Notes under the pieces: model-generated
What the model was told of the DNA's origin: nothing
Databases searched by the model: none
What the model saw: only the letters and a program-made list of their open reading frames with translations
Part shown: positions 34,703-45,200 of the stretch, one piece after another
How positions within the stretch are numbered: position 1 is the stretch's first letter
Layout: every line of letters starts with the position of its first letter
Assembly: GCF_042432905.1 (NCBI RefSeq)
Contig: NZ_JBHLWI010000007.1
Location: 76,802 to 140,801 of the forward strand
DNA length: 64,000 nucleotides
Source of the DNA: Fontibacter flavus
Lineage (GTDB): Bacteria; Bacteroidota; Bacteroidia; Cytophagales; Cyclobacteriaceae
Reading direction: 5' to 3'
Program-made: the position numbers and the translations under genes

Positions 34703-35772
34703 ACAAAATCTTCTCCTTTTCCTTTGGCATCATTAACAAAAACCCTGAATTTTTTATCCCCGTCCAACTTGCAGATTAATAATACATTATCACTTTCTGT
34801 AATTAGGTAGTTATTCAATCCTTCTACCACTACCAATTTATCGGTATCTACTTTGATATAACAGTTTTCAGTGTCATATAACAAGGCATTGGCATCAAGC
34901 ACATTGTTGAATTTGTCTTTAGGCTTGTTTTCATACAAGCTAGTCCAAGACCCTAAATCAGACCAACCAAAATCTCCCATTACCATGTATACCTCATCGG
35001 CCTTTTCCATGACGCCATAATCAATGGAAATATTTTTCACCAAAGAATAGGCTTTTTTGATAAAAGCTTCCTCTTTTTCCTTGTCGAAATATTGAATTCC
35101 CTCTTCAAATACCTCTGCCAACTCCGGCATATACTTTTCAAAAGCATGAATAATGCCTTTTGCTTTCCAGACGAACATTCCTGAATTCCAGACAAAGTCT
35201 CCGCTTTCCAAAAATGTTTTGGCCAACTTGCTATTGGGCTTTTCTGTAAAGGTTTTTACCTTCTTTACAGGATTACCAGGTTCGGAGATAAATTGAATGT
35301 AACCATAGCCTGTTTCTGGTCTATTGGGTTTTATACCAATGGTTATCAATTTTTGCCCATCTTCACTTGCTTCCAGAGCAATATCTATTTTCTCATGAAA
35401 CTTTTCTTCCTGAAGGATCAAATGGTCTGCAGGAGTCACAACAATTTTTGCTTCCGGGTCAATCTGGGCTATTTTATAGCAGGCGTAGGCAACACAGGTA
35501 GCAGTGTTTCTCCTTAAGGGTTCAGACAATATCTGCTTTTCAGGAATATCCGGAAGCTGCTCTTTTACAAGGTCAAAGTATTTTTGGTTGGTTACCACAT
35601 AAAACAAGCTTTTGTCAGAAAGTTTGATAAACCTGTCATACGTCATCTGCAACAGGGTTCTCCCAGTCCCTAATACATCCAGAAATTGTTTGGGCCTTAT
35701 ATTCCTACTGTATGGCCAAAACCGGGTACCAAGCCCCCCTGCCATGATCACGATATAAGGTTTTTTCTTCAT
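34699..35772 (-). CDS. manC: Mannose-1-phosphate guanylyltransferase
   Basis: Makes GDP-mannose from mannose 1-phosphate and GTP for surface glycans. It has 357 residues, so it is the short form without the C-terminal isomerase domain. The pyrophosphorylase signature is intact: IVIMAGGLGTRFWPYSRNIR followed by PKQFLDVLG; further motifs are VVTPADHLI, RPETGYGYIQF, ETENCYIKVDT-like C-terminal strands and WNSGMFVWKA. It sits between kdsD (9 nt) and mazG (4-nt overlap) on the minus strand. A second, degenerate copy of this family is at 58519-59337. Confidence 0.93.
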   Translation of the reverse strand: MKKKPYIVIMAGGLGTRFWPYSRNIRPKQFLDVLGTGRTLLQMTYDRFIKLSDKSLFYVVTNQKYFDLVKEQLPDIPEKQILSEPLRRNTATCVAYACYKIAQIDPEAKIVVTPADHLILQEEKFHEKIDIALEASEDGQKLITIGIKPNRPETGYGYIQFISEPGNPVKKVKTFTEKPNSKLAKTFLESGDFVWNSGMFVWKAKGIIHAFEKYMPELAEVFEEGIQYFDKEKEEAFIKKAYSLVKNISIDYGVMEKADEVYMVMGDFGWSDLGSWTSLYENKPKDKFNNVLDANALLYDTENCYIKVDTDKLVVVEGLNNYLITESDNVLLICKLDGDKKFRVFVNDAKGKGEDFV

Positions 35773-35781
35773 CTACCTGTT

Positions 35782-36759
35782 CTAAACAATGCCTTCCTTC
35801 ATTAAATCATGAATATGGATAAAACCAACGATTTTATCGCCATCCAAAGCTACTAATTGGGTAATATTATGCTCCTTCATTTTATTTAATGCCCTTATAG
35901 CAAACTCATCTTTTGCAATAGTTTTGGGATTTTTGGACATAATGTCAATTGCTTTAATTGCAGAAACATCAGTGCTTTTTTGCAGCATTCTTCTAAGGTC
36001 TCCATCAGTGATGATACCTAAAAGTTTATTGTCATTATCTACTACAGAAGTCGCACCTAATCGTTTACTGCTAATCTCAAGAATGACTTCTGTAAGAGAC
36101 GCATCTTCTTTTACTACGGGCACCTGATCCTTAGGAATCACATCTTCCACTTTAAGGTAGAGTTGTTTACCTAGTGCACCTCCAGGATGATATTTCGCGA
36201 AATCTTCAGAAGTAAAGCCTTTTGCTTCTAAAAGGCAAACAGCTAGGGCATCTCCTAAAGCCAAATGTGCTGTAGTACTCGTAGTCGGCGCAAGGTTATT
36301 TGGACAGGCCTCTTCCGCAATGGTAGCATTGAGTACAAAATCAGCATGTTCGGCCAAGTAACTGTTTGTATTACTCACAAGAGCGATTAACTTGGAGCCG
36401 AGCCTTTTCAAAAGCGGGACAAGGACCTTGATTTCGGGAGTGTTTCCACTTTTGGAAATACAGATGACAAAATCATCCTTCTGAATCATTCCAAGATCCC
36501 CATGGATCGCATCAGCAGCATGCATGAAAATGGCTGGTGTCCCTGTTGAATTTAAAGTGGCTACAATTTTAGTAGCAATGATCGCACTTTTGCCAATTCC
36601 TGTGATTACAACTCTACCGTTTGAAGCCAAAATGGCTTCTACACAGGCTTCAAATTCATCGTCTATGTAATTGATGAGATTTTGAATTGCATCAGCCTCC
36701 GTTTGAAGGACTTTTATTGCGCTTGTTTTAATATTTTTTGTTAACTTCAAAATTGCCAC
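35782..36759 (-). CDS. kdsD: Arabinose-5-phosphate isomerase, KpsF/GutQ (SIS plus CBS pair)
   Basis: Interconverts ribulose 5-phosphate and arabinose 5-phosphate, the first step to Kdo for lipopolysaccharide. It has 325 residues. The N-terminal SIS domain shows VVITGIGKSAIIATKIVATL, FVICISKSGNTPEIKVLVPL and the His-containing KYHPGGALGKQLYLKVED; two CBS domains fill residues ~200-325 (LGATSVVDNDNKLLGIITDG and ALNKMKEHNITQLVAL). It is first in an operon with manC and mazG. A minus-strand promoter element lies 22 nt upstream of its start. Confidence 0.93.
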   Translation of the reverse strand: MAILKLTKNIKTSAIKVLQTEADAIQNLINYIDDEFEACVEAILASNGRVVITGIGKSAIIATKIVATLNSTGTPAIFMHAADAIHGDLGMIQKDDFVICISKSGNTPEIKVLVPLLKRLGSKLIALVSNTNSYLAEHADFVLNATIAEEACPNNLAPTTSTTAHLALGDALAVCLLEAKGFTSEDFAKYHPGGALGKQLYLKVEDVIPKDQVPVVKEDASLTEVILEISSKRLGATSVVDNDNKLLGIITDGDLRRMLQKSTDVSAIKAIDIMSKNPKTIAKDEFAIRALNKMKEHNITQLVALDGDKIVGFIHIHDLMKEGIV

Positions 36760-36780
36760 GGTTAATCATTAAATTTGTAA

Positions 36781-36788
36781 CAAAGGTA
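36781..36788 (-). promoter_or_regulatory. -7 element (TACCTTTG on minus strand) for kdsD operon
   Basis: On the minus strand the sequence reads TACCTTTG, a full TAnnTTTG match, 21 nt before the kdsD start codon. The divergent recQ gene starts 65 nt away in the other direction. Confidence 0.6.
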
Positions 36789-36853
36789 AAAAAAGAATTC
36801 CTTTTAGTTTAATGCATACCGGATTAGGGGCGCCATTAAAACATTAATTTGCT

Positions 36854-39034
36854 GTGAATCAAATCGTCAAAGAAAACTTAAAAAAAATATTCGGCTTTAG
36901 CCAATTCCGGGGCAATCAAGAAAAAATTGTTGACAACCTGCTCAAAGGTAACAACACTTTTGTCATCATGCCGACCGGTGCTGGAAAGTCACTCTGCTAT
37001 CAGCTCCCAGCTGTATCGCAAGAAGGCACGGCAATCGTCATTTCACCTTTGATTGCCCTGATGAAAAACCAGGTAGATCAGCTGAATGCATTTGGGATCA
37101 ATGCACATTTTCTCAACTCCACGCTAAATAAATCTGAAACCAATAAGGTCAAGAAAGAAGTACTTTCCGGTAAGACAAAATTGCTTTATGTGGCACCGGA
37201 ATCATTGACCAAGGAGGAAAATATACTTTTCCTGAAAGATGCCAAATTGAGTTTCGTGGCTATAGATGAAGCCCACTGTATTTCAGAATGGGGACATGAC
37301 TTTAGACCAGAATATAGGAAAATCAAATCCATCATTGCCCAGATTGGACCTGAATTGCCAATTGTAGCCCTTACGGCTACAGCTACTCCCAAAGTCCAAC
37401 AGGATATTCAGCGCAACCTTCAAATGGAAGAGGCGGATCTGTTTAAGTCTTCATTTAATAGAACCAACCTCTATTATGAGGTTAGACCTAAGATCAAAAA
37501 TGAGACTAAGAAACAGATTATCAAATACATCAAATCCCAAAAAGGTAAGTCCGGTATCATTTACTGTCTAAGCCGTAAAAAAGTAGAGGAAATTGCCGAA
37601 TTACTCAAAGTGAATGGTATCAAATCCGCCCCCTACCATGCTGGATTAGACCAAAGTGTCAGGGTCAAAAACCAGGATGATTTTCTCAATGAGGAAGTGG
37701 ATGTTATCGTTGCAACCATTGCCTTTGGAATGGGTATCGATAAACCGGATGTGCGCTATGTGATCCACTATGATGTGCCTAAATCATTGGAAGGATATTA
37801 TCAGGAAACTGGTAGAGCTGGAAGAGATGGATTAGAAGGGCACTGTCTGATGTTTTATAGATACGATGATATCGTCAAACTGGAAAAGTTCAACAAGGAC
37901 AAGCCTGTAACAGAGCGTGAAAACGCTAAGATTCTACTTCAGGAAATGGCTGCATATGCAGAAAGCTCCATTTGTCGTAGGAAATTTCTGCTCCACTACT
38001 TCGGGGAGACTTTGGAAGAAAATTGTGGCTTCTGTGATAACTGTAAAAAGCCAAAAGAAAAATTTGAAGGTATGGACTATCTCACCGCTGTAATCAGTGC
38101 GGTGAAAGAGACCAAAAACAGGTTCAACATGGACCATATCGTCAGTATTATCCGTGGGGAATCTAATGATTATATCAAAAGTTATAAACACGACCAACTG
38201 AGTGTTTTTGGAATTGGACAGGAAGACAACGAAAGACTTTGGAAAACTGTCATCCGACAGGCCATGATTTCAGGCTTCCTTGAAAAGGACATTGAAAATT
38301 ATGGGATAATCAAAATAACTGAAAAGGGAGAGAAATTTTTGGATGCACCTTATTCGGTTACGCTTTCTAAAGACCATAATTTTGAAGAAATGGTCGAAAA
38401 CATCGCAGTAGAAGAAGGACCAACTGGAGGTGGCAAGGCTTATGATGAGAAATTATTTGAGTTGCTGAAAGCTGAAAGAAAAAAAGTAGCCAAAGCAAAA
38501 GGCCTTCCACCATATGTCATCTTTCAGGACCCATCCTTGGAAGAAATGGCAACAGTATACCCTACCACAAGGGAAGAATTAGCACAAATCAATGGGGTGG
38601 GTATGGGAAAAGTATCTAAATTTGGAGCTTCTTTTCTCAAACTGATTGAAAACTATGTTGAAGAAAATGATATTATCACTGCCTCCGATGTTGTCGTTAA
38701 GACTTCAGGAACTAGATCTAAAGTTAAAATTTCCATCATTCAGCAGGTGGACAGAAAAATAGATTTAGATGAAATTGCAGAGAACCTGAACATCAGCATG
38801 GATGAACTACTACAGGAAATCGAGCAAATCATCTACAGTGGCACGAAATTGAATATCAATTATTACATTGAAAATATCATGGATGAAGAAAGAGAAGATA
38901 TTCTTCATGACTATTTCATGACTGCTGAATCAGACAATATACGCGTGGCTCTTCAAGAGTTGGAAGATGAAGATTTTGCTGAAGAAGAAATTCGGGTCTA
39001 TAGGATTAAATTCATTTCCGAACACGCTAACTAA
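36854..39034 (+). CDS. recQ: ATP-dependent DNA helicase RecQ
   Basis: A 3'-5' helicase in recombination and repair. It has 726 residues, longer than E. coli RecQ (~610). Domains in order: DEAH helicase core (Walker A MPTGAGKSLCYQLPA, Walker B AIDEAHCISEWGHDFRPEY), helicase C domain (QETGRAGRDG), zinc-binding and RQC region (CRRKFLLHYFGE, then CGFCDNCKKP), HRDC domain (AKGLPPYVIFQDPSLEEMA), and an additional C-terminal helix-turn-helix region (residues ~620-726, IDLDEIAENLNISMDELLQE) of the HTH_40 kind. The start is a GTG at 36854, with MNQIVKENLKKIFGF matching the family N-terminus. purD follows 14 nt later. Confidence 0.95.
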   Translation: MNQIVKENLKKIFGFSQFRGNQEKIVDNLLKGNNTFVIMPTGAGKSLCYQLPAVSQEGTAIVISPLIALMKNQVDQLNAFGINAHFLNSTLNKSETNKVKKEVLSGKTKLLYVAPESLTKEENILFLKDAKLSFVAIDEAHCISEWGHDFRPEYRKIKSIIAQIGPELPIVALTATATPKVQQDIQRNLQMEEADLFKSSFNRTNLYYEVRPKIKNETKKQIIKYIKSQKGKSGIIYCLSRKKVEEIAELLKVNGIKSAPYHAGLDQSVRVKNQDDFLNEEVDVIVATIAFGMGIDKPDVRYVIHYDVPKSLEGYYQETGRAGRDGLEGHCLMFYRYDDIVKLEKFNKDKPVTERENAKILLQEMAAYAESSICRRKFLLHYFGETLEENCGFCDNCKKPKEKFEGMDYLTAVISAVKETKNRFNMDHIVSIIRGESNDYIKSYKHDQLSVFGIGQEDNERLWKTVIRQAMISGFLEKDIENYGIIKITEKGEKFLDAPYSVTLSKDHNFEEMVENIAVEEGPTGGGKAYDEKLFELLKAERKKVAKAKGLPPYVIFQDPSLEEMATVYPTTREELAQINGVGMGKVSKFGASFLKLIENYVEENDIITASDVVVKTSGTRSKVKISIIQQVDRKIDLDEIAENLNISMDELLQEIEQIIYSGTKLNINYYIENIMDEEREDILHDYFMTAESDNIRVALQELEDEDFAEEEIRVYRIKFISEHAN

Positions 39035-39048
39035 AACGAATTTTATCA

Positions 39049-40347
39049 ATGAAGATATTATTATTGGGAAGCGGAGGTAGAGAACATGCCTTCGCATGGA
39101 AAATAGTGAATAGCCAAAAATGTTCTAAGCTTTATGTAGCTCCAGGCAATGCCGGCACATCCCAAATTGCTGAAAATGTCAACCTTTCTGTTATTGATTT
39201 TGAAGGAATTGCATCATTTGTGCAGACCAATAATATTGACATGGTTGTCGTCGGACCTGAAGAACCTCTGGTAAAGGGTATTGTTGATTATTTCCAGAAT
39301 GATCATGAACTCAAAAATATCCCGGTAATTGGTCCCAGTAAGAAAGGCGCACAACTTGAAGGTTCTAAGGACTTTTCCAAAAAATTTATGGAAAGGCATG
39401 CTATCCCTACAGCAGCCTCCAGAACATTCACCAAAGATACCATTGAGGATGGATTGGCATATTTGAAAACACAAGATTTGCCAATCGTCCTAAAAGCCGA
39501 TGGTTTGGCAGCAGGAAAAGGGGTTTTGATCTGTCTAAGTTTAGAAGAAGCTGAAACATCCCTGAAAGAAATGCTTTTAGAAAGTAAATTCGGAGCTGCT
39601 TCAGAGAAAGTTGTCATAGAACAATTTCTGGAAGGCATCGAGTTATCAGTTTTTGTTGCCACAGATGGCAAAAGCTATAAAATTCTTCCAGAAGCAAAAG
39701 ATTACAAAAGGATCGGTGAAAAAGATACCGGTTTGAATACCGGAGGAATGGGTGCTGTGAGTCCTGTGCCTTTTGCTGATGAACAGTTTCTCCAGAAAGT
39801 AGAAAGAAGAATTGTAATCCCTACCATCAAAGGACTTGAAGAAGAAAACATCAGATATACCGGTTTTTTATTTATAGGTTTGATGAATGTCAATGGAGAT
39901 CCCTATGTCATAGAATACAATGTTAGGATGGGAGACCCTGAAACCCAAGCGGTACTTCCAAGAATCAAAAGCGATTTTGTAGACCTTCTTCATGCCATGG
40001 GGACTTTCAATCTTGAAAATTATACTTTCAACCTGCATCAGTTCACAACAACGACGATCGTGATGGTTGCTGGTGGTTATCCTGGAGATTATGAAAAAGG
40101 TGATAAGATTGAAGGTCTAGATACCATTTTAGCAGATAACAAGTCTGTCATCTTTCACGCAGGAACAAAGCTTGGGCCTGGAGGAGAGATTGTCACAAAC
40201 GGGGGACGGGTATTGGCAATAACCGGAATTGGAAATGATGTTGAAGAGGCATTGCGACACGGATATGAGACGGTATCCAAAATTTGTTGGAAAGACCTTT
40301 ATTTTAGAAAAGATATTGGTCAGGATATTTTAAATTTATTAAAGTAA
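39049..40347 (+). CDS. purD: Phosphoribosylamine-glycine ligase
   Basis: ATP-grasp ligase catalysing the second step of purine biosynthesis. It has 432 residues, normal. Signatures are LLLGSGGREHAFAWKIV at the N-terminus, VVGPEEPLVKGIVDYF, VLKADGLAAGKGVLIC in the ATP-binding region, GMGAVSPVPFAD, and the metal-binding EYNVRMGDPETQAVLPRI. It lies 14 nt after recQ and 42 nt before ricT on the same strand. Confidence 0.96.
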   Translation: MKILLLGSGGREHAFAWKIVNSQKCSKLYVAPGNAGTSQIAENVNLSVIDFEGIASFVQTNNIDMVVVGPEEPLVKGIVDYFQNDHELKNIPVIGPSKKGAQLEGSKDFSKKFMERHAIPTAASRTFTKDTIEDGLAYLKTQDLPIVLKADGLAAGKGVLICLSLEEAETSLKEMLLESKFGAASEKVVIEQFLEGIELSVFVATDGKSYKILPEAKDYKRIGEKDTGLNTGGMGAVSPVPFADEQFLQKVERRIVIPTIKGLEEENIRYTGFLFIGLMNVNGDPYVIEYNVRMGDPETQAVLPRIKSDFVDLLHAMGTFNLENYTFNLHQFTTTTIVMVAGGYPGDYEKGDKIEGLDTILADNKSVIFHAGTKLGPGGEIVTNGGRVLAITGIGNDVEEALRHGYETVSKICWKDLYFRKDIGQDILNLLK

Positions 40348-40389
40348 AATCAAATTCACGAGGAGGAATCCCTCCCTTTATATACAGAT

Positions 40390-41817
40390 ATGGCAGGATG
40401 TAGTAGCTGCTCTACCACCACAGGAACTAGTGGGGGTTGCCAGAATAATGGCACATGTGGTACGAGCGATTGTAATAAAATGAATGCTTTCGATTGGCTT
40501 TCCCATATGGGAATTCCAACCATCGATAAATTTGATATCGTTGAAGTAAAATTCAAGGGCGGTAGAAAAGAGTATTTCCGAAATGTGGACCATCTCCATT
40601 TGACTACTGGAGATCCGGTGGTAGTGGACGTGCCTAATGGCCACCATATAGGCTACGTCTCCCTACAAGGCGAACTTGTAAGGCTTCAAATGCAAAAAAG
40701 GAAAATCAAGAATGATGACAATATTCTTCGGATTTACAGAGTTGCTAATCAAAAAGACATCGAAAAGTGGGAAGAGGCCAAAAACAGGGAAATCCCTACA
40801 CTATACCGCAGTAAGCAAATTATCGACGAGCTTAAACTGGAAATGAAACTCTCTGATATTGAATATCAGGCAGATAATTCCAAAGCTACTTTTTATTATT
40901 CCGCTGATGACAGGGTTGACTTTAGGGAATTAATTAAATTCTTGGCCTCAGAATTTAAAATCAGGGTTGAAATGCGTCAGATCAGTCTCAGACAGGAAGC
41001 TGGCCGACTTGGTGGAATAGGAATCTGTGGCCGTGAACTTTGCTGCTCCACCTGGATACATGATTTTAAAAGTGTCTCTACTTCCGCAGCGAGATACCAA
41101 AATCTATCCCTCAATCCTAGTAAACTTTCGGGTCAATGTGGCAGGCTTAAATGTTGCCTGAATTATGAACTGGACACCTATATGAATGCCCTTGAGGACA
41201 TTCCCAACATAGACAAACCACTTCAAACTGAAACAGGACCTGCTAAGCTACAGAAAACAGATATTTTCAGGAAACTCATGTGGTTCAGCTACAATAATGA
41301 AAATAACTGGCACTCCATCACCTGTGAGCGGGTAAAGGAAATTCAATCCATGAATGAAAATGGCGTTATTCCTTTTGACCTTCATGTCAATAAGGCAAAA
41401 GAATTTGATGAAGAGGCCATGAAGTCTACCATGGAGCTGGAAAGACTTGACAAAAAATTCAGTACAAAAAAGAAAAAGAAGAAGAAAAAGAGACCTTCAA
41501 CGGGAGCGGAGGCCTCAGACAATCAACCTACACAAGTTAGTCCTAAAGAAGACAATAGGGCAAAGAAAACAGAAAATACAGCCGGGCCTAAAAATCAGGA
41601 AAGGGCAAAAGCCAAGAGAAACAGACCGAGCAGAAGAAATCCTGAAGATAAAACAAGGCAAACTGATCAGCCTAATCCAGAAAGGTCCAATTTACCTAAA
41701 AGAGAAAACCAGTCACAACCTTCCCATCCGAAGGCTGAAAATGAAGGTAAACCAAAAAATAGGGGAAAAAGACGGTTTCCACCTAGAAATCGTGGAGACC
41801 AAAACAAAGGGGAATAA
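40390..41817 (+). CDS. ricT: RicT/PSP1-family protein with Cys-rich N-terminus and basic C-terminal tail
   Basis: RicT (YaaT) is part of an Fe-S-containing complex that modulates RNase Y-dependent mRNA processing in Bacillus. This 475-residue version starts with a Cys-rich segment (MAGCSSCSTTTGTSGGCQNN). The PSP1 core follows to ~residue 330, with conserved cysteines in GGIGICGRELCCSTW and GQCGRLKCCLNYELDTY that could hold a cluster. The last ~125 residues are low-complexity and strongly basic (runs of Lys, then Arg/Asn/Pro repeats such as RNRPSRRNPEDK), absent from Bacillus YaaT, and suggestive of RNA binding. gldH starts 1 nt after its stop, an order I recall from other Bacteroidota. Confidence 0.9.
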   Translation: MAGCSSCSTTTGTSGGCQNNGTCGTSDCNKMNAFDWLSHMGIPTIDKFDIVEVKFKGGRKEYFRNVDHLHLTTGDPVVVDVPNGHHIGYVSLQGELVRLQMQKRKIKNDDNILRIYRVANQKDIEKWEEAKNREIPTLYRSKQIIDELKLEMKLSDIEYQADNSKATFYYSADDRVDFRELIKFLASEFKIRVEMRQISLRQEAGRLGGIGICGRELCCSTWIHDFKSVSTSAARYQNLSLNPSKLSGQCGRLKCCLNYELDTYMNALEDIPNIDKPLQTETGPAKLQKTDIFRKLMWFSYNNENNWHSITCERVKEIQSMNENGVIPFDLHVNKAKEFDEEAMKSTMELERLDKKFSTKKKKKKKKRPSTGAEASDNQPTQVSPKEDNRAKKTENTAGPKNQERAKAKRNRPSRRNPEDKTRQTDQPNPERSNLPKRENQSQPSHPKAENEGKPKNRGKRRFPPRNRGDQNKGE

Positions 41818-41818
41818 A

Positions 41819-42274
41819 ATGAAACAGCTTTCAACATTTCTCTTCGTTATTATCTTGTTGTCAGTATTTAGCTGTGATGGCCAAAGGACTTTTGAAAAAT
41901 ATGAGGGTTTTGAAACACAATCTTGGCAAATTCAGGATACTGTTTCCTTTACCATGGATATCCCAGTACCCACAGGTCCTTCAATACTTGCAGTGAAATA
42001 TAATGAGGAGTATGAATTTCGAAACTTATACCTAAGATATCTGACTTTGGATAGTTTGGGTAATGTGATAGAATCACAATTGGTTAATATCCCGCTTTTT
42101 GAAAATACAAGTGGTAAGCCTTTGGGGAAAGGTTTTGGTAGTACATTCACCAGATATGATACCCTTCCATTGACAAGCCATAAAGCTTATCATCGTATTC
42201 AATTTCTCCAATATATGAGGGTGGAAGATTTGAAAGGAGTAGAAGCAATTGGACTAAAAAGGGTCAAGAATTGA
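41819..42274 (+). CDS. gldH: Gliding motility lipoprotein GldH
   Basis: An outer-envelope lipoprotein needed for gliding and linked to type IX secretion in Flavobacterium. The 151-residue product starts at the ATG 1 nt after the ricT stop and has a lipoprotein signal (FVIILLSVFSC, lipidated Cys19). GldH-like segments are EKYEGFETQSWQIQDTVSF, NLYLRYLTLDSLGN and HRIQFLQYMRVEDLKGVEAI. The same frame stays open far upstream (to 41447), but that part is the shadow of the ricT basic tail. Its 3' end overlaps the convergent helicase gene by 11 nt. Gliding in this organism is inferred. Confidence 0.85.
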   Translation: MKQLSTFLFVIILLSVFSCDGQRTFEKYEGFETQSWQIQDTVSFTMDIPVPTGPSILAVKYNEEYEFRNLYLRYLTLDSLGNVIESQLVNIPLFENTSGKPLGKGFGSTFTRYDTLPLTSHKAYHRIQFLQYMRVEDLKGVEAIGLKRVKN

Positions 42275-45200
42275 CATCATTTATGTTCTTACCCATCCAA
42301 TGTTGCCTACTGAAATAGAAAAGACATGGCCAACCTTTTTCTTTCAGCTGTAAAGCGTGATATGCGAAGGCCTCTTTGGCACCATTGGCCTTATAAAGAC
42401 GCTGATCATCGGTCAATACAGCTTTGATGTATTGACCGTTTTCTTTAATAGCCAAATCCATCCATTGGGAATCTTGAAATTTCTCAAAGGTTAGAATCCC
42501 AGAATCTTGGGCCAGTAAATTTCTTAAAAACCAAGACCACTCATAACCGGGGGTCTTGTTTTCAACAATTTCCGGCTTAATTCCTTTAACCATATCCTCT
42601 ACAAAGCTGATATAATCTTGAAGCATCTTAATGCCATCGTTTTGTAGTTGGTTAGGCTTGAAATCTCTCGAACTTAAACTCGTAATTAAGGTAATCTTTT
42701 TCCTTGCCCTCGTAATGGCAACATTGAGCCTATTGATCCCACCTTTTTTAGATAACATCCCAAAATTGGCAATCAATTTTCCCGATGAATTCCTTGCATA
42801 CCCAATGGAAAAAATCACCCAATCAAACTCATCGCCCTGTACATTCTCTATATTTTTAACAGCAATATTCTTGAGGTTAATAAGCTCATCTTTTCCAATC
42901 AAATCTTGAATTAATTCCATTTGAAAATAATTGAAAGTAATCACCCCTATGGAATATTCAGGATTGATTTTTTGTATTTTTTTTATCTCAAATATTACCT
43001 CTTCCGCCTCTACCCTATTCATCTGCTTATCCCAAATTCCCTCAGTTTTGATCAGGGAAAAAGGATTCTCCTCAGAATTGACCAATTGAATATGAGGCAA
43101 CATATTCAAACGGTTTTCATAAAAATGCTGATTCGAAAATTGAATCAAACCCAACTGCTCACTTCTATAATGACTTTGCAACCAGAATTTTTGAAAATAT
43201 TTGGAAACCAAATCCAACAAAGAGTCAGTTTCTGTTTCTATACCTTCCTCCTCTCCTTCCAATCTGACCTGATAAATATCGAAGGGCTGTAATTGTTTGG
43301 AATCTCCAGCCACCACCACTTGTCTGCCTCTCAACATCGCTGGAAATCCACGCTCCACATAACATTGAGATGATTCATCAAAAATGACTAAATCAAAATC
43401 CTGCTTGAGTGGAAATAAAGCAGAGACTGTTTCAGGGGAGGCCAACCAGCAAGGAATCAATTTAAAAACCTCATTTCCAAATTCTTCCAAGAGCTTTTTC
43501 ACACTCCAAAGCCTTCTTTTTTTGGACACCTGATGTGACAGTTCCCGATAAGTCAATAAATTACCTAACCGGTTAAATTCCAGATTTTTATAAGTATGCT
43601 CTCGAACCCTTAATTCAGATATATATTTGGACAACTCCCATTTCTCAACTACTGCTTCCATTAGTTCCTGCTGTAAACTCAAAGCTTTGGGTGTACTTAT
43701 TTCTTTCAGAACAGGATACTTCGCTTCAATATGTTCTATCCATGATAATTTTAACCCTGCCAATAATTTAGCTTGGATTTCTTCAAAAGGACTTTCAGAA
43801 TACTTTTCCAAAAGCTTTTCCATTAATGCCTTGTCTTCTAAAGACAATAGACTTCTAAGCCTGTCAAATGCCACTAACTCATCGAATACAAATGGAATTC
43901 CAGTAGAAATGGAGTCAATATCTTCTCCGACACTTTGAATAAACAAATGTTGTATCTGAATTTTTGACAAATACAGATTCCATTTGGGAAAGAGCAATTC
44001 AAACCTTTCAAGTTTTTGCTCAAAAAAATCAATTACTTCCAAAAGGTCTTTAGCGTCATTTATTTGACTCCTTAAAAAATCGCCTAGAATTTCCCAATCA
44101 TGAAGCAATAACTTACCCTTTATCGCGTCCAAATGAACGGTTGAAAAATGGTTGAATTCAGAAAAAGTGAAAAATTTATCTGGTAAGTGCAGCCACTCCT
44201 TTCCTGAGAGTAAGGTATATTGATGATTCAGATTCAACCTGTTCTCAAGTCTTGTAATCAAAACTTCATTTCCGTAATCATCAGCGGGCAAACCATTTTT
44301 CTCTAATAATTGAAAAATCCTATCGAACTTCTTTTTCTTTAAAGCCCAAGTCAATTGATCCCACAAGCCTTTACTTCTTCCCTTGAAAGACAAAGCAAGA
44401 GAAAGGTATTCTTCCACTTCCTCATCTTGGACATTCCATTCCACTCCTTCTTCCGATAACAGTGATTTGACCATCTCCATCTTTTGCTCCAGCCACAACA
44501 AATCAAACTGTAAAGGATCAATATTTATAATTTGATCAAAAATTCCCCGGGTTTCCGCATGGCTGAGGTGATGCTTTAATTCAGAGAGCTTCTTTTTTTG
44601 ATTAAATAGTATAAAAAAGTATGAAATATCACCACCTCTTCCTTTGTCAAAATGAAGTGAAATTTCCTCTTTAAATTCTAAAATCTCCCTTAATACTTCT
44701 TGGATACGTTTTTGCACCGAACTTCCAAAATCACTAAAATCAACGCGATGAAGCCAAAAGGAATCGGAATTCTGGAATTTTTTGTAATAGAATCCATATT
44801 CTTTTAAATCTCTAAGAAATTTGTCAATCTTTCCAAAAGGCATCTTTTTGTAATACTGAGTCATATCAAAAAAATCATCACTCAATTGGGAACTTAAATA
44901 CAACTCCTTGATCGGTATTCCACATTCCTCAGTATTGAATAATGCTTTTTTATATTCATCAAAAAATTCAACATTCCCCTCAATTGTCCTTGAAATCTGG
45001 GAAAATTGCCTTTCCAATTGTATTGCATCAATCGTTCGGTTAAGATCCTGATATCCATCCAAAGATTTGATCTGTCCCTCTATCTTCCGATAAAGTTCCA
45101 TCTTATCAGCTCTAAAATCATGTACCAATGCTAAAAAATTCCCAAATCCTATCTTTCCTAATCGTTTGAAAACTACATCAAGTGCAGCCCTTTTTGGGGA

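Noticed and set aside
41447..41818. In-frame upstream extension of gldH giving a 275-residue open frame
   Set aside because: It is the +1-type shadow of the Lys/Arg-rich ricT tail; the lipoprotein signal peptide begins at 41819, so GldH starts there.
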